The notes below the pieces were generated by a model. The model saw only the letters and a list, made by a program, of their open reading frames with translations. It searched no databases and had not been told where the DNA came from. This document shows positions 20,001-29,475 of a stretch of DNA of 64,000 nt, piece after piece (the stretch's first letter is position 1; each line of letters opens with the position of its first letter). Source of the stretch: Gammaproteobacteria bacterium (lineage in GTDB: Bacteria > Pseudomonadota > Gammaproteobacteria > JASBUN01); contig JASBUN010000028.1 of NCBI GenBank assembly GCA_030147845.1, forward strand, positions 1 to 64,000, written 5' to 3'. A program made the position numbers and the translations under genes.

Positions 20001-21596
20001 CTTGAAATAGTCATACAGCATGCGCGGCTTATCCGACAGACACGCCAAGGCCTGATCATTGCCCATGGATCCGACCGGGTCGCGCAGCTCCTGGACCAGT
20101 GGCAACAACATGAACTGCATGGTCTCGGTGGTGTATCCAAACGCCTGCATACGTTCGAGCAGCGTTTCCGGTTCGAAGCCGTGCGGTTCCTGGTTGGGTT
20201 GCAATTGCTCCAATGCGATGCGCTGTGCGCGCAGCCACTCCGCGTACGGGCGGCGGCTGGCGAACTCGTGCTTGAGTTCCTCGTCCGGGATCATGCGTCC
20301 TTGTTCGAAATCGATCAGGAACATTTTGCCTGGCTGCAACCGTCCCTTGGCTTTGACGTTGGCCGGCTCGACCGGCAGCACGCCGACTTCAGACGCCATA
20401 ATGACTTTGTCGTCGTGAGTAAGGTAGTAGCGACTCGGGCGCAGTCCATTACGATCAAGCACGGCGCCGATGTAGTGACCGTCGGTGAAGACGATGGACG
20501 CCGGTCCGTCCCACGGTTCCATCAGGGCCGAATGGTACTCGTAAAAAGCGCGTTTCTCCGGCGACATCGCGCTGTCGTTCTGCCATGCCTCCGGAATCAT
20601 CATCATGACCGCCTCTTGCAGCGAGCGACCATTCATGAGCAAAAATTCCAATACATTGTCGAAAGCACCGGAGTCCGACGTTTCCGGTTCAACCACCGGA
20701 AAGGTCTTGCTCAGATCGTCGCCAAACAGCGTGCTCGATGCCACACCCTGGCGCGCGCGCATCCAGTTGATATTGCCCTGGCGGGTATTGATCTCGCCGT
20801 TATGGCTCATGAAACGGTTTGGTTGGGCGCGATCCCAGGACGGAAAAGTGTTGGTCGAAAAGCGCGCATGCACCATGGCCAGATGGGTTTCATAATCAGG
20901 ATCGTTGAGGTCGGCGTAAAAACGCGTCACCTGATCCGGATTGAGCATGCCCTTGTAGACGATGACCTTGGTCGACAACGTGCAAACATAAAACATTTCG
21001 CGCTGCGTGAGCGCTTGGTCGTTGCGCAGGTGGTGGGTACAGCGCTTGCGCATCAAATACAGTCGCCGCTCGAAGGCGTCCTCGGCCATGGCCGCATCGG
21101 CGGCGACGAAGAGTTGTTCGATGTGCGGCATGGAAGCACGCGCAGTCGGACCAATATCAGCGTGATCGGGGTCGGTCGGCACCGCGCGCCAACCGATCAA
21201 TGTCAGTCCTTGCTCGGCGACCAGGCGTTCGACGACTTGTTTGCAGACCGCGCGTTCGTTGGCATCGCGTGGCAAAAAGATGTTGCCGGCGGCATAGCTG
21301 CCCGCAGGCGGCAGCTCGACACCAAGATCCTGCTTGGCAACCTTGGCCAGAAATTTGTGCGGCAGGGTGGTAAGCATACCGGCGCCGTCACCGGTGTTGG
21401 TCTCGCAACCGCAGGCGCCGCGATGCACCATACGACGATTGATGTGATCGGCGTCCCGGACGATCGCATGGCTGGCGCGGCCCTTGATATCGGCTACGAA
21501 GCCGACACCGCAGTTTTCGGTCTCATTGGCCGGGTCATACAAGCCCTGCTTGGCGGGCCGATTGAACCGGATCGAATCGTTCTTGGGACTATTCAT
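17013..21596 (-). CDS. gltB: Glutamate synthase (NADPH) large subunit
   Basis: A 1527-residue enzyme of ammonium assimilation that makes two glutamates from glutamine and 2-oxoglutarate. Translation gives a 28-residue propeptide before Cys29 (TENCGVGF), the N-terminal nucleophile of the glutaminase domain. Next come the central domain, the FMN-binding synthase domain ([45 protein letters not shown]) and the [3Fe-4S] ligands in [12 protein letters not shown]. The C-terminal beta-helix carries the GGRIVVYPP and GGRVVVLG repeats. Full length for the family. Its promoter must lie in 21597-21840, where I see no clear motif. Confidence 0.98.
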   Translation of the reverse strand: MNSPKNDSIRFNRPAKQGLYDPANETENCGVGFVADIKGRASHAIVRDADHINRRMVHRGACGCETNTGDGAGMLTTLPHKFLAKVAKQDLGVELPPAGSYAAGNIFLPRDANERAVCKQVVERLVAEQGLTLIGWRAVPTDPDHADIGPTARASMPHIEQLFVAADAAMAEDAFERRLYLMRKRCTHHLRNDQALTQREMFYVCTLSTKVIVYKGMLNPDQVTRFYADLNDPDYETHLAMVHARFSTNTFPSWDRAQPNRFMSHNGEINTRQGNINWMRARQGVASSTLFGDDLSKTFPVVEPETSDSGAFDNVLEFLLMNGRSLQEAVMMMIPEAWQNDSAMSPEKRAFYEYHSALMEPWDGPASIVFTDGHYIGAVLDRNGLRPSRYYLTHDDKVIMASEVGVLPVEPANVKAKGRLQPGKMFLIDFEQGRMIPDEELKHEFASRRPYAEWLRAQRIALEQLQPNQEPHGFEPETLLERMQAFGYTTETMQFMLLPLVQELRDPVGSMGNDQALACLSDKPRMLYDYFKQLFAQVTNPAIDSIREEVVMSLACYVGPEGNLLETSELGAHRLLIPHPILTNEELAALKHLDARGWKTKTIDVTYPISEGEAGLEATLDRICTEASQAIADGYSLIALSDRAIGAQRVAVSSLLAVGSVHHHLVRNHERTRIGIVLESGEAREVHHHCLLIGYGADAINPYLAFEALFQAQRDGMLAGAKYDQDDKIVAAYRKGVAKGMLKVMAKMGISTLQSYKGAQIFEAVGLAEEVIDRCFAGTPSRVRGAGFGVLATETLRRHALGYPMRDDVRVPVLPNPGDFHWRAEGDRHMWDPVSIADLQVAARTNDDNAYWRFAKHANQQARHCTLRGLLKFKSGVNGPAIAVEEVESEADIVKRFATGAMSFGSISAESHETLAVAMNRMGGKSNTGEGGEDPVRFQPLANGDSKRSSIKQVASGRFGVTIWYLANADELQIKISQGAKPGEGGELPGRKVDDNIARIRHSTPGVGLISPPPHHDIYSIEDMAQLIHDLKNANPAARISVKLVSEMGVGTVAAGVTKAKADHIVIAGHDGGTGASPLTSIKHAGLPWELGVAETHQTLVMNDLRSRVVLQTDGQLKTGRDVAIAALLGAEEFGFSTAPLVTLGCIMMRKCHLNTCPVGIATQDPELRRKFSGKPEYVVNYLFMVARDLRRIMAELGFRTVNEMVGRVDVLEMDGDTEHWKAQGLDLSAMLTPAPKPRPEVEVYCTIKQDHGLEDALDNRLIELARAALENGSKVRIDLPVINTNRVVGTTLSHEIAKRHGEQLLPDDTIHIKLSGSAGQSLGAFLAKGVTIEVEGDANDYVGKGLSGGRIVVYPPAGSSFVAEHNIIVGNVCLYGATAGEAYFRGVAAERFGVRNSGARAVVEGVGDHGCEYMTGGRVVVLGSIGRNFAAGMSGGVAYLLDADGTCAARCNKAMVEVEPMREQADMTELREMIEHHLEYTGSAVAERLLKDWDTALAQFVKVMPVDYKRVLEQQKQRQSKKAMAV

Positions 21597-21840
21597 ACAC
21601 GCACCTCATGACCGCCGTACGGGCCGTCGTCGCTATTTGTTCCGCCGTGCCGCGTGCATCCAGCTCGGCATCGTGGCCGATTCGCTACCAAACCCCGCTG
21701 GGTGGCCGCAGAAGGCGCGACCGCGATCGCCGCCGAACACCGATGGGCGTTTTTCGAGTACGGCCGGCCATTGTAGCCAATCCGTTCCGCCGACGTAAAG
21801 AACGCGCCGTCACGGCCCAGCGGGCGGGCGCCAGGCATAC

Positions 21841-23238
21841 TCAAGTACGCAGCCGATCAAGACAATCCAGTGCCGCGGCCTGATAGCATTCGGCCAGGGT
21901 CGGATAGTTGAACACGTTATTGGCCAGGTAGTCGATATCGGCCTGGCAGCCCATGGCGAGCTGGCCAATATGAACCAATTCGCTGGCCGCCTCGCCAATG
22001 ATATGGACGCCCAGCAAACGCCGGCTGGCGCGGTCGGCGAGCAGTTTCAGCGCGCCATGATAGTCACCGATAATTTGACCGCGCGCGGTATCGGCGTATC
22101 CGGCCCGCCCGACAACATAGTCGGCGCCGCGCTGCTGTAATTCGCGCTCCGTCTCACCGACATAGGACAATTCCGGAATGGTGTAGATGGCCTGCGGGAG
22201 TGGTCCGGGCGCGCCACCACTGTGTTCACCAAATGCATGCCGGGCGGCGCGACGGCCCTGTTCCATGGCAGTCGACGCCAACGACGGGCGCCCGGCCAGG
22301 TCGCCAACGATATAAATATTCGGCACCGGCGTCTGCTGCTGTTGATTGACCCGCACCCAACCCTGATCGTCGGCGCTCAAGCCGGCACGGGCCAGATTCA
22401 GATTGTCGTAATTGGGCTGCCGGCCCAGGGCATACAATAAGGTGTCGGCGAGCAAGTTCTCACCGTCGTCGGTGGTCAACTGTACTTGCTCGGCTGCACG
22501 CGTAATCTGTCCGACGCGGGTGTCCAAACGCGACGTTATACCCATATCAAACATATGGTTTAAGAGCGCCTCGGCAATATCGGCGTCCAAGTACGCGAGT
22601 AGCTGCTGGTGGGAATCGACGATCGTCACTTTAACGCCCAAAGGCGCGAAGATGGTCGCAAATTCGCAGGCGATGACACCACCACCGACGACGATCATGC
22701 TGTTCGGCAAGCGCCGCAACCCCAACACCGAGCTCGAATCGAGCACGCGCTGCTTGTCAAATGGCACCGATTCGGGCCGTCGCGGACGCGACCCGGTGGC
22801 CAGTACGATGACCTCGGCGGCCAACTCCTCAAGCTGGCCGTGGACGTTTTTTACCTCCAGCGTGTGGGCATCCTTGAAACCCGCCTGACCCGGGATGATG
22901 GACACGCCGTGACGCAACAATTGACTCAGCAACGCCGATTCCTTGTTGTGAACGACGACATCCTTTCTGGCCATGGCCTCACGCAGGAAATCGCCACTCA
23001 AGCTCGGCGCACGGGTCAGCGTTTCGCGCATGCCTTTGGCGGCGAAGCGCGAAACCAGAAACGCGGCCTCGCGCAAGGCCTTGCTGGGAATCGTGCCGGT
23101 CTGCAGACTGACGCCACCGAGCGACGCTTTGCGCTCGATGATACCGACGTGCCGTCCGAGCTTGGCGGCGGTAATGGCGGCCGCCTGCCCAGCCGGGCCC
23201 GAGCCCACCACTAGCATGTCGTAACGTGTACGCCCCAT
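21841..23238 (-). CDS. sthA: Soluble pyridine nucleotide transhydrogenase
   Basis: A 465-residue FAD protein that exchanges hydride between NADPH and NAD without energy coupling. It has the lipoamide-dehydrogenase fold: FAD site MLVVGSGPAGQAAAITAAKLG, NAD site MIVVGGGVIACEFATIFAPLG, second FAD motif NIYIVGDLAGRPSLAS and a C-terminal dimerisation domain ending GCQADIDYLANNVFNYPTLAE. In place of the redox disulfide it has GGVSLQTGTIPSKAL, so both active-site cysteines are absent; loss of that disulfide separates SthA from lipoamide and mercuric reductases. Upstream of gltB in the same direction. Confidence 0.93.
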   Translation of the reverse strand: MGRTRYDMLVVGSGPAGQAAAITAAKLGRHVGIIERKASLGGVSLQTGTIPSKALREAAFLVSRFAAKGMRETLTRAPSLSGDFLREAMARKDVVVHNKESALLSQLLRHGVSIIPGQAGFKDAHTLEVKNVHGQLEELAAEVIVLATGSRPRRPESVPFDKQRVLDSSSVLGLRRLPNSMIVVGGGVIACEFATIFAPLGVKVTIVDSHQQLLAYLDADIAEALLNHMFDMGITSRLDTRVGQITRAAEQVQLTTDDGENLLADTLLYALGRQPNYDNLNLARAGLSADDQGWVRVNQQQQTPVPNIYIVGDLAGRPSLASTAMEQGRRAARHAFGEHSGGAPGPLPQAIYTIPELSYVGETERELQQRGADYVVGRAGYADTARGQIIGDYHGALKLLADRASRRLLGVHIIGEAASELVHIGQLAMGCQADIDYLANNVFNYPTLAECYQAAALDCLDRLRT

Positions 23239-23380
23239 TTAGACCCCCACTGCCGGTTGGTCGTGCGCCAATAACACCAGTATCCGACAATGGCCGCTAG
23301 AAATCTTGTGCTGCAAAACTCGCGCCGACGACGCCGGCCTTCTACAGTGTAGAGAGAGCAGTAATCGACTGGGCGAGGCG

Positions 23381-24148
23381 ATGATTGGCGGCGTGTTGCT
23401 CGATCTCAGCGGTGTCTTGTACGTGGGCAGCAATGCGTTGCCGGGCGCGCATACGGCGCTGCAGCGACTGCGTGACAGCGGTCTGCCGTTGCGTTATGTC
23501 ACCAATACCACGCGCAGCCCGCGCACCGCCATACTCCGCCAACTGGCGGCAATGGGCTTCGAGATCGGCACCGAGCAGCTATTCACCGCCCCGGATGCCG
23601 CACGCCGTTATCTGCGCGCGCACCAATTGCGCCCCGTTTTGCTCATTCATCGCAATCTGCACCCGGAATTTGCCGATTTCGCCAACCAGTCGCCGAACGC
23701 CGTACTGGTCGGCGACGCCGGTGAAGACTTCGACTACGCGCATTTGAATGCGGCTTTCCGTATTCTCGCCGCCGGTGGCGAGCTGGTCGCCATGGGCCGC
23801 AACCGCTATTTTCAGGAACAAGACGGCTTGAGCCTGGACGCCGGACCATTCGTCTGCGCACTCGAATACGGCGCCGACGTCCGTGCCGTGGTGACCGGCA
23901 AACCGGCGGCCGACTTCTTCCAGACGGCGGTAGCCGAACTGGGCTGCACGGCTGGTGAAACCGTCATGGTCGGCGACGACGTCGAGGGCGACGTGTTGGG
24001 CGCGATCGACGCCGGGCTGCAGGCCGCCCTGGTACGCACCGGCAAATTCCGCGACGGTGATGAAACACGCTTGCGCGATACCGGCGCCAAAGTTTTTGCG
24101 GATCTATCGGCGGTGGTCGATTGGATACTGTCGCAGGCCGGACGCTAA
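23381..24148 (+). CDS. HAD-superfamily hydrolase, LHPP type
   Basis: A 255-residue class IIA HAD phosphatase. Motif I is LLDLSGVLYVG (Asp8, with Ser in place of the second Asp, as in LHPP), the NTTRSPR threonine motif follows, and motif IV is MVGDDVEGDVLGA. LHPP proteins hydrolyse inorganic pyrophosphate and phospho-lysine/histidine; the bacterial substrate is not settled. The ATG at 23381 is preferred over a longer frame from 23306 because the protein then starts right at motif I. Its TAA overlaps the TAG of the convergent fructosamine kinase gene. Confidence 0.88.
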   Translation: MIGGVLLDLSGVLYVGSNALPGAHTALQRLRDSGLPLRYVTNTTRSPRTAILRQLAAMGFEIGTEQLFTAPDAARRYLRAHQLRPVLLIHRNLHPEFADFANQSPNAVLVGDAGEDFDYAHLNAAFRILAAGGELVAMGRNRYFQEQDGLSLDAGPFVCALEYGADVRAVVTGKPAADFFQTAVAELGCTAGETVMVGDDVEGDVLGAIDAGLQAALVRTGKFRDGDETRLRDTGAKVFADLSAVVDWILSQAGR

Positions 24149-25023
24149 CGCAGCGCGGCCAACAAGCGCTCGATCATGGTCGCCGACCGGCGTCCGTAGC
24201 CGCCACCGAACAAATTGAAATGATTAAGAATGTGGTACAGATTATACAGCATCTTGCGGGTCTCGTAGCCACGGTCGAGCGGCCACGCCGACGTATAGGC
24301 GAGGTAAAAGTCGCGCTCAAAACCACCGAACAGTTCGGTCATGGCGAGATCAGCCTCGCGATCCCCGTAATAAACCGCCGGGTCAAAAATGACCGGCTGC
24401 CCGGCGTCATCGACAGCGACATTACCGCCCCACAGGTCGCCGTGTAACAACGACGGCAACGGACGATAGTCGACAAATAAACCGCCCAAGCGGCTCATAA
24501 GCTGCTCGCCAAGACGCACGGTATTCGTTGCCAAGCCCTTGCGCGCCGCCAGATCGAGTTGAAATCCAAGCCGCTGCCGGCACCAGAAACGCAGCCAATC
24601 ATCGTCGACCTGATTGATCTGCGGGGTCGCGCCGATGGTATTATCCCGTCGCCAGCCAAACTGCGCGCTGGTGCAGCGATGCAATGCCGCCAACTGTTCG
24701 CCCAACGCCTGCGGCGCGCCGCCGCCGCCGAGTTCAATATATTCCATGACCAGAAACGCGGCTTGTTGCGCACAACCCGTAGTCAACGGTTGCGGTACGC
24801 GTATGGCTGCAGCGTCGGCCAATTCACGCAGGCCGTCCGCCTCGGCCTCGAACATGGCCAGGCTGGACGCGCTGTTGAGCTTGACGAACCAGCGCCGCCG
24901 ACCGTCGCTCAACACATAGGCCTGATTGATACAGCCGCCGCCGATCGACGTCGGCGCCAGCGGCACGAACCGCTCGCCGCTGGCGGCGGTAATCGCTCGG
25001 CTTATATCGGTCCACATGGGCAT
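24145..25023 (-). CDS. Fructosamine kinase family protein
   Basis: A 292-residue kinase related to fructosamine-3-kinase, which phosphorylates sugar adducts on protein amino groups and so starts deglycation. The Gly-rich loop is TSIGGGCINQAYVL, the ATP-binding Lys is in WFVKLNS, the catalytic loop is LLHGDLWGGN and the metal-binding Asp lies in VIFDPAVYYGDREADLAM. The open frame continues to 25239, but that part lies in repeat DNA and lacks family similarity; ATGs at 25023 and 25017 are the plausible starts. No strong ribosome-binding site decides between them. Confidence 0.9.
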   Translation of the reverse strand: MPMWTDISRAITAASGERFVPLAPTSIGGGCINQAYVLSDGRRRWFVKLNSASSLAMFEAEADGLRELADAAAIRVPQPLTTGCAQQAAFLVMEYIELGGGGAPQALGEQLAALHRCTSAQFGWRRDNTIGATPQINQVDDDWLRFWCRQRLGFQLDLAARKGLATNTVRLGEQLMSRLGGLFVDYRPLPSLLHGDLWGGNVAVDDAGQPVIFDPAVYYGDREADLAMTELFGGFERDFYLAYTSAWPLDRGYETRKMLYNLYHILNHFNLFGGGYGRRSATMIERLLAALR

Positions 25024-25113
25024 GACGCAACCATAGCAAATTACCGCGCCCGCACCTGCGCGTTTGGTTGCGTGCGGTATCGGCGTTCGCCAGCGGCGCG
25101 TTCGCGCCACCCC

Positions 25114-25341
25114 ATGCACGGATGAATCCGTGCCTACAATGGCGATGGTTATGGCAGGCCAGGGGAGCAGTAACGGAACTCGTAGGCACGGCTTTCGCGG
25201 TGCACGAAGCGGTCGGCGGCACGTCCGCACCGCCCCCATGCACGGATGAATCCGTGCCTACAATGGCGATGGTTATGGCAGGCCAGGGGAGCAGTAACGG
25301 AACTCGTAGGCACGGCTTTCGCGGTGCGCGAAGCGGTCGAA
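25114..25341. repeat. Tandem duplication carrying four REP-like palindromes
   Basis: About 104 bases starting at 25114 recur from 25238 (period 124) with one clear mismatch. Each copy holds two inverted REP units: GCACGGATGAATCCGTGCCTAC (25116-25137 and 25240-25261) and, in the other orientation, GTAGGCACGGCTTTCGCGGTGC (25182-25203 and 25306-25327). The unit is a GTAG foot plus a short palindrome, the form of REP sequences; paired inverted units make a BIME. This fills the space between the fructosamine kinase and HNH genes. Confidence 0.85.
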
Positions 25342-25358
25342 CGGCCCTATGGTGGCGG

Positions 25359-25988
25359 CTAAGCGATACCGATCAAGCGCTGATGCAACGGGCTGGTGCG
25401 CGGGAAATGCGCCAGCAGAAATTCCATCTGATCGGCCAGTACGCGGCGTCCCTGCAGATAGATGTACTCGGCATGCGTGGGCGTAAACGGCACCGCCAAC
25501 AACTGCATCCCGGCCTGTTCGGGCGTGAAGCCTGCCTTGTGATTGTTGCAGCGCTTGCAGGCGGTGACGACATTGGTCCAGGTATCGCTACCGCCCTGGC
25601 TCAACGGCGTAACGTGATCGCGTGACAAGTCTCGGTGCCCAAAGCGATCGCCACAGTACAGGCACAGGTGGGCGTCGCGGTTGAACAGAGCCGGATTATT
25701 GAGCGGCGGGACATAACGGTCACGCGCCTTGGCCAGCGCGTGATTGTTGCCGTGGGTGGCGATGATCGAATTGACTTCAATGACACTGCGCAGGCCGGTT
25801 TTGGCGCAGACACCGCCGTGCACCCGATACAGCAGCGAACCGCAGGCGTAGGCGACCTGCCCCAGGTGATACAAACGGACCGCATCCTGATAGCCGATCC
25901 ATTCCAATGGCATGCCCGACACGTCGGTGCGCAGCACTTGCTGACTTAACCCGTACACTCCGCTACCTCCTGACCCGAAACCGTACAT
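25359..25988 (-). CDS. HNH endonuclease
   Basis: A 209-residue protein with a C-terminal HNH nuclease: CLYCG (first zinc pair), SRDHVTPLSQGGSDTWTNVV (the catalytic His and Asn) and ACKRCNNHKAG (second zinc pair). The N-terminal part (MPLEWIGYQDAVRLYHLGQVAYACG) is conserved in a family of solitary proteobacterial HNH proteins of unknown role. The ATG at 25988 follows a run of six Gs that can act as ribosome-binding site; an upstream start at 26030 lacks this. No methylase or restriction partner is next to it. Confidence 0.85.
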   Translation of the reverse strand: MYGFGSGGSGVYGLSQQVLRTDVSGMPLEWIGYQDAVRLYHLGQVAYACGSLLYRVHGGVCAKTGLRSVIEVNSIIATHGNNHALAKARDRYVPPLNNPALFNRDAHLCLYCGDRFGHRDLSRDHVTPLSQGGSDTWTNVVTACKRCNNHKAGFTPEQAGMQLLAVPFTPTHAEYIYLQGRRVLADQMEFLLAHFPRTSPLHQRLIGIA

Positions 25989-26400
25989 CCCCCCGTTTAC
26001 AAATAAATGACATTTAACTGACCAGATCACGCATTTTGGCGTGTTTTGCCGGTTTTTCTAGACTATCATGGTGTTGCAACAGGCGCTAGTGGCCGGCTTG
26101 CGGGCGCGCGAAATGACGTTTTGCCGCCAGCCGCCGGTGGCCGAAGCGGGCGCCCAAAGCAGGCTTGTTTCTCGGCCGAGCACGGCCGCAACCAGATGCG
26201 CGCAAGCTGTGGTATACAATCCGGCGCCGAAATCCGCTACTATTGCGCGCTTGTACAACAAGACGGTAGGTGCGCCGGGTACGCGCCCGGATCAGGAACG
26301 CGATTTCCTGCGCGCAAACGGCATCGAAGGCAATCGCCACGCTCGCGCCACGCCGCGCGTTACTCACGCAATTACGCAGTTTTTGAATCGGAGTTAAACC
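25989..26400. other. Intergenic region with promoters of the HNH gene and pntAA
   Basis: 412 bases between divergent genes. Next to the HNH gene the DNA is AT-rich (TTAAATGTCATTTATTTG on the minus strand). GTGGTATACAAT at about 26211-26222 could be a -10 element for pntAA, but I find no good -35. A GGAG lies about 7 bases before the pntAA ATG. No ORF or RNA gene is supported. Confidence 0.4.
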
Positions 26401-27534
26401 ATGCCGATACGTATCGCTGTACCCAAAGAAACCGTCGCCGGCGAGCGGCGCGTCGCCATGGTTCCAGATGTGGCGGAAAAATTCACCAAGGCCGGTGTTC
26501 AGATCATCATGCAACGCAACGCCGGCGACAGCAGCTACTTCCCGGATAGCGATTATGACGACATCGCCTTGGTCGCGGACGCCGCTGAGGTCTACGCGCA
26601 AGCCGACGTGGTACTTAAGGTACAGCCGCCCACCATAGATGAGATAAAGCTGTTGCCGGAAGGCTGCATCGTCATCAGCTTCATGCAGCCGCACCGGGAA
26701 CCGGATCGGATCAAAGCGCTGCGCGATCGCAACATTACCGCGCTGGCGATGGAATTGGTGCCGCGCATCTCACGCGCGCAGAGCATGGACGCGCTGTCGT
26801 CGCAGGCGTCCATCGCCGGTTACAAAGGCGCACTCATGGCCGCCGACCACGCCGCGCAATTCTTCCCCATGCTGACCACCGCCGCCGGTACCATTCGTCC
26901 GGCCAAGGTGCTGATCATCGGCGCCGGCGTTTCCGGGCTGCAAGCCATCGCCACCGTGCGCCGTCTCGGCGCCATGGTCGAGGCCTATGACGTGCGCAAG
27001 GTCACCAAGGAACAGGTTCAATCGCTGGGCGCGAAATTCCTGGAACTGAACGTCGACGCCGCCAGTGACGGTGGCTACGCGCGCGAATTGACCGAAGCGG
27101 AAAAGCACCACGAACGCGATATGCTGGCCAACCACGTCAGTGCCGCCACCGCGGTCATCACGACTGCCGCCATACCGGGGCGCGTCTCGCCGCGTTTGAT
27201 CAGCACCGCCATGGTTGAGCGTATGCGTCCGGGCGCGGTCATTATCGACCTGGCATCAGAGGGCGGCGGCAATTGCGAATTAACCAAGGCCGGCGAAACC
27301 GTAAATCACAACGGCGTCATCATCCATGGCCCGTTGAACGTACCCAGCATGCTACCTGTGCACGCCAGCGAGATGTATTCGCGCAATTTGTACAACCTAC
27401 TTCAGATCATGATCGCCGACGGCGAACTCAAACCCGATTGGGAAGATGAGGTACTGGCGGGTAGCACACTCACCCGCGCCGGCAAAATCATGCACGAACC
27501 GACCCGCAAAGTCGTGGAGGGAGAACAGCCGTGA
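26401..27534 (+). CDS. pntAA: NAD(P) transhydrogenase alpha subunit, part 1 (NAD-binding)
   Basis: A 377-residue domain I protein of the proton-translocating transhydrogenase, which binds NAD(H) on the cytoplasmic side. It begins IAVPKETVAGERRVAMVPD, the alanine-dehydrogenase/PntA N-terminal signature, and has VLIIGAGVSGLQAIATVRRLGA as its Rossmann motif, followed by EAYDVRKVTKEQ and IIDLASEGGGNCELT. In enterics PntA is one chain; here domain I is separate, as in Rhodospirillum. Its TGA overlaps the GTG start of pntAB. Confidence 0.95.
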   Translation: MPIRIAVPKETVAGERRVAMVPDVAEKFTKAGVQIIMQRNAGDSSYFPDSDYDDIALVADAAEVYAQADVVLKVQPPTIDEIKLLPEGCIVISFMQPHREPDRIKALRDRNITALAMELVPRISRAQSMDALSSQASIAGYKGALMAADHAAQFFPMLTTAAGTIRPAKVLIIGAGVSGLQAIATVRRLGAMVEAYDVRKVTKEQVQSLGAKFLELNVDAASDGGYARELTEAEKHHERDMLANHVSAATAVITTAAIPGRVSPRLISTAMVERMRPGAVIIDLASEGGGNCELTKAGETVNHNGVIIHGPLNVPSMLPVHASEMYSRNLYNLLQIMIADGELKPDWEDEVLAGSTLTRAGKIMHEPTRKVVEGEQP

Positions 27535-27827
27535 TCGAAGGATTCACTGCACTTTATATTTTTATGCTCGCCGCATTCACCGGCTATGAGGTCATCAGCC
27601 GCGTACCGGTGATCCTGCACACGCCGCTGATGTCGGGCTCGAATTTCATCCACGGCATCGTTCTGGTCGGCGCCATGGTCGCGCTCGGTCACGCCGACTC
27701 GACCATGGAACAGCTGATCGGCTTCGTCGGCGTATTGTTGGCCGCCATGAACGCCGTCGGTGGCTACGTGGTCACCGAACGCATGCTGGAGATGTTCAAG
27801 AGCAGTAAGGAGAAGAAGCATGGTTGA
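27531..27827 (+). CDS. pntAB: NAD(P) transhydrogenase alpha subunit, part 2 (membrane)
   Basis: A 98-residue membrane protein with three hydrophobic helices (FTALYIFMLAAFTGYEVI; FIHGIVLVGAMVALG; IGFVGVLLAAMNAVGGYVVTERML). It supplies part of domain II, the proton channel. Start is GTG 27531, overlapping the pntAA stop by four bases. Its end overlaps the pntB start by eight bases. Confidence 0.94.
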   Translation: MIEGFTALYIFMLAAFTGYEVISRVPVILHTPLMSGSNFIHGIVLVGAMVALGHADSTMEQLIGFVGVLLAAMNAVGGYVVTERMLEMFKSSKEKKHG

Positions 27828-29187
27828 TCTGATTCAAGCCATCTACTTCGTCGCCGCGGTACTGTTCATCCTCGGCCTCAAGCGCATGAGTTCGCCGACC
27901 ACGGCACGCGCCGGTATCGTTTGGGCCGGCGCCGGCATGGCCGCCGCCGTCATCGCCACATTTTTCATCCCGCACATGAGCAACTTCGGCCTCATGGTGG
28001 CGGCCATCATCATCGGCTCAGGCATCGCCTACGCTTCCGGCAAGCGCGTCGCCATGACCGATATGCCGCAGATGATCGCGCTCTACAACGGCATGGGTGG
28101 TGGCGCCGCGGCCGCCATCGCCGCGGTCGAGCTGATCAAAGGTGTCAGCCACAGCGCCATCGCACTCGATTTAGCGGTACTGGGCGCGTTGATCGGCACG
28201 GTGTCGTTTTCCGGCTCACTGATCGCCTTCGCCAAGCTGCAGGGGTGGATGAAGGGCGCTAACCGCTTTCCGAACCAACAGGCAATCAATGTAGCGGTAT
28301 TCGTTGCCACGGTCGCCTGCGGTGTATTTTTGGCGTTCGTCTCGCAACATCCGCTGGCCATCCTGCTGTTTTTCGCCTTGGCGCTGGCGTTCGGCGTCAT
28401 GATGACCCTGCCAATCGGCGGTGCCGACATGCCGGTGGTCATCTCGTTGTTCAACGCACTGACCGGCCTGGCAGTCGCTTTCGAGGGCTTCGTGCTGCAG
28501 AACGCCGCCATGATCATCGCCGGCACCGTGGTCGGCTCGGCCGGTACACTGCTGACGCAGTTGATGGCGCGCGCCATGAACCGGCCGATCAGCAATGTCT
28601 TGTTCGGCTCGTTCGGCGGTGACGGCAGCGCGGCTGCGGAAGGCGATGCGGGCGGCGCACTGAAGCCGATCGACGCCTCCGACGCCGCGGTCATGATGGC
28701 GTTCGCGAGCAAAGTCGTCATCATCCCCGGCTACGGTATGGCCGTGGCGCAGGCGCAGCATAAGATCTGGGAGTTGGCCAAATTGCTGGAGGAGCGTGAC
28801 GTGGCGGTCAAGTTCGCCATTCATCCGGTGGCCGGCCGCATGCCGGGTCACATGAACGTATTGCTGGCCGAAGCGGGCGTACCGTACGACAAAATCTACG
28901 ACTTGGACGAAATCAATTCGGAGTTCGAGACCGCCGACGTGGCCTTGGTCATCGGCGCCAACGACGTCGTCAATCCGGTCGCGCGCACCAACCCGGACAG
29001 CCCCATCTACGGCATGCCCATTTTGGATGCCGATAAGGCCAAAAACGTCATCGTCATCAAACGCGGCCAGGGCGCCGGCTTCTCTGGAATCGAGAATGCG
29101 CTGTTCTTCAAGGACAACACGCGCATGTTGTATGGCGATGGCCAGGCCATGGCGTCGGAACTCATTCAAGGCGTAAAAAGCTTTTAA
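27820..29187 (+). CDS. pntB: NAD(P) transhydrogenase beta subunit
   Basis: A 455-residue protein: about nine membrane helices (residues ~1-260) completing the proton channel, then domain III (~285-455), which binds NADP(H). The NADP fold shows VIIPGYGMAVAQAQ, FAIHPVAGRMPGHMNVLLAEA, LVIGANDVVNPVA and VIVIKRGQGAGFSG. The frame extends 20 codons further upstream, but the ATG at 27820 has AAGGAG 8-9 bases before it and gives the family N-terminus MVDLIQAIYF. Last gene of the operon; a strong terminator follows. Confidence 0.96.
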   Translation: MVDLIQAIYFVAAVLFILGLKRMSSPTTARAGIVWAGAGMAAAVIATFFIPHMSNFGLMVAAIIIGSGIAYASGKRVAMTDMPQMIALYNGMGGGAAAAIAAVELIKGVSHSAIALDLAVLGALIGTVSFSGSLIAFAKLQGWMKGANRFPNQQAINVAVFVATVACGVFLAFVSQHPLAILLFFALALAFGVMMTLPIGGADMPVVISLFNALTGLAVAFEGFVLQNAAMIIAGTVVGSAGTLLTQLMARAMNRPISNVLFGSFGGDGSAAAEGDAGGALKPIDASDAAVMMAFASKVVIIPGYGMAVAQAQHKIWELAKLLEERDVAVKFAIHPVAGRMPGHMNVLLAEAGVPYDKIYDLDEINSEFETADVALVIGANDVVNPVARTNPDSPIYGMPILDADKAKNVIVIKRGQGAGFSGIENALFFKDNTRMLYGDGQAMASELIQGVKSF

Positions 29188-29215
29188 CGCCGCTCTTCAA
29201 ATGCCGTATCGGCGT

Positions 29216-29244
29216 AAAGGCCGAGCCGAAAGGCTCGGCCTTTT
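29216..29244 (+). terminator. Rho-independent terminator of the pnt operon
   Basis: A perfect 9-bp stem GGCCGAGCC (29219-29227) / GGCTCGGCC (29232-29240) with a GAAA tetraloop, preceded by AAA and followed by TTTTCTATTT. It lies 31 bases after the pntB stop. Confidence 0.92.
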
Positions 29245-29475
29245 CTATTTGTCAGCCGACAACAAGCACCGCGGTAACGACGTTGAAGCAAGCGCGTTGC
29301 GGGCGCATCAAGCGGCGCCAACACCGGCATTCGTAGCGATCAGCGCGCGCCCTTTTTGCTGGCGATTGGATACTGGCGTTCCCTATGACCGAGGTTGGCG
29401 CCCGACCGGAGCAGCCTACCGATCGCGGCGGCATGTTCTGGATTCCGAACAAGCGGAATTTTGATTTTTTGATCC

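Noticed and set aside
19653-21611. A 652-codon open frame on the plus strand, antisense to gltB
   Set aside because: It is a shadow of the GC-rich gltB gene. It has no recognisable domain, and gltB is unmistakable on the other strand.
25023-25239. N-terminal extension of the fructosamine kinase
   Set aside because: The extension is encoded by REP repeat DNA and has no similarity to the family, which begins near residue 73 of the long frame.
26046-26549. Plus-strand frame before pntAA
   Set aside because: It overlaps the real pntAA start in another frame and has no domain; the region is better read as promoter and leader.
28216-29169. Long minus-strand frame opposite pntB
   Set aside because: Composition is rich in His, Arg and Gly as expected for antisense shadows, and pntB is well supported.
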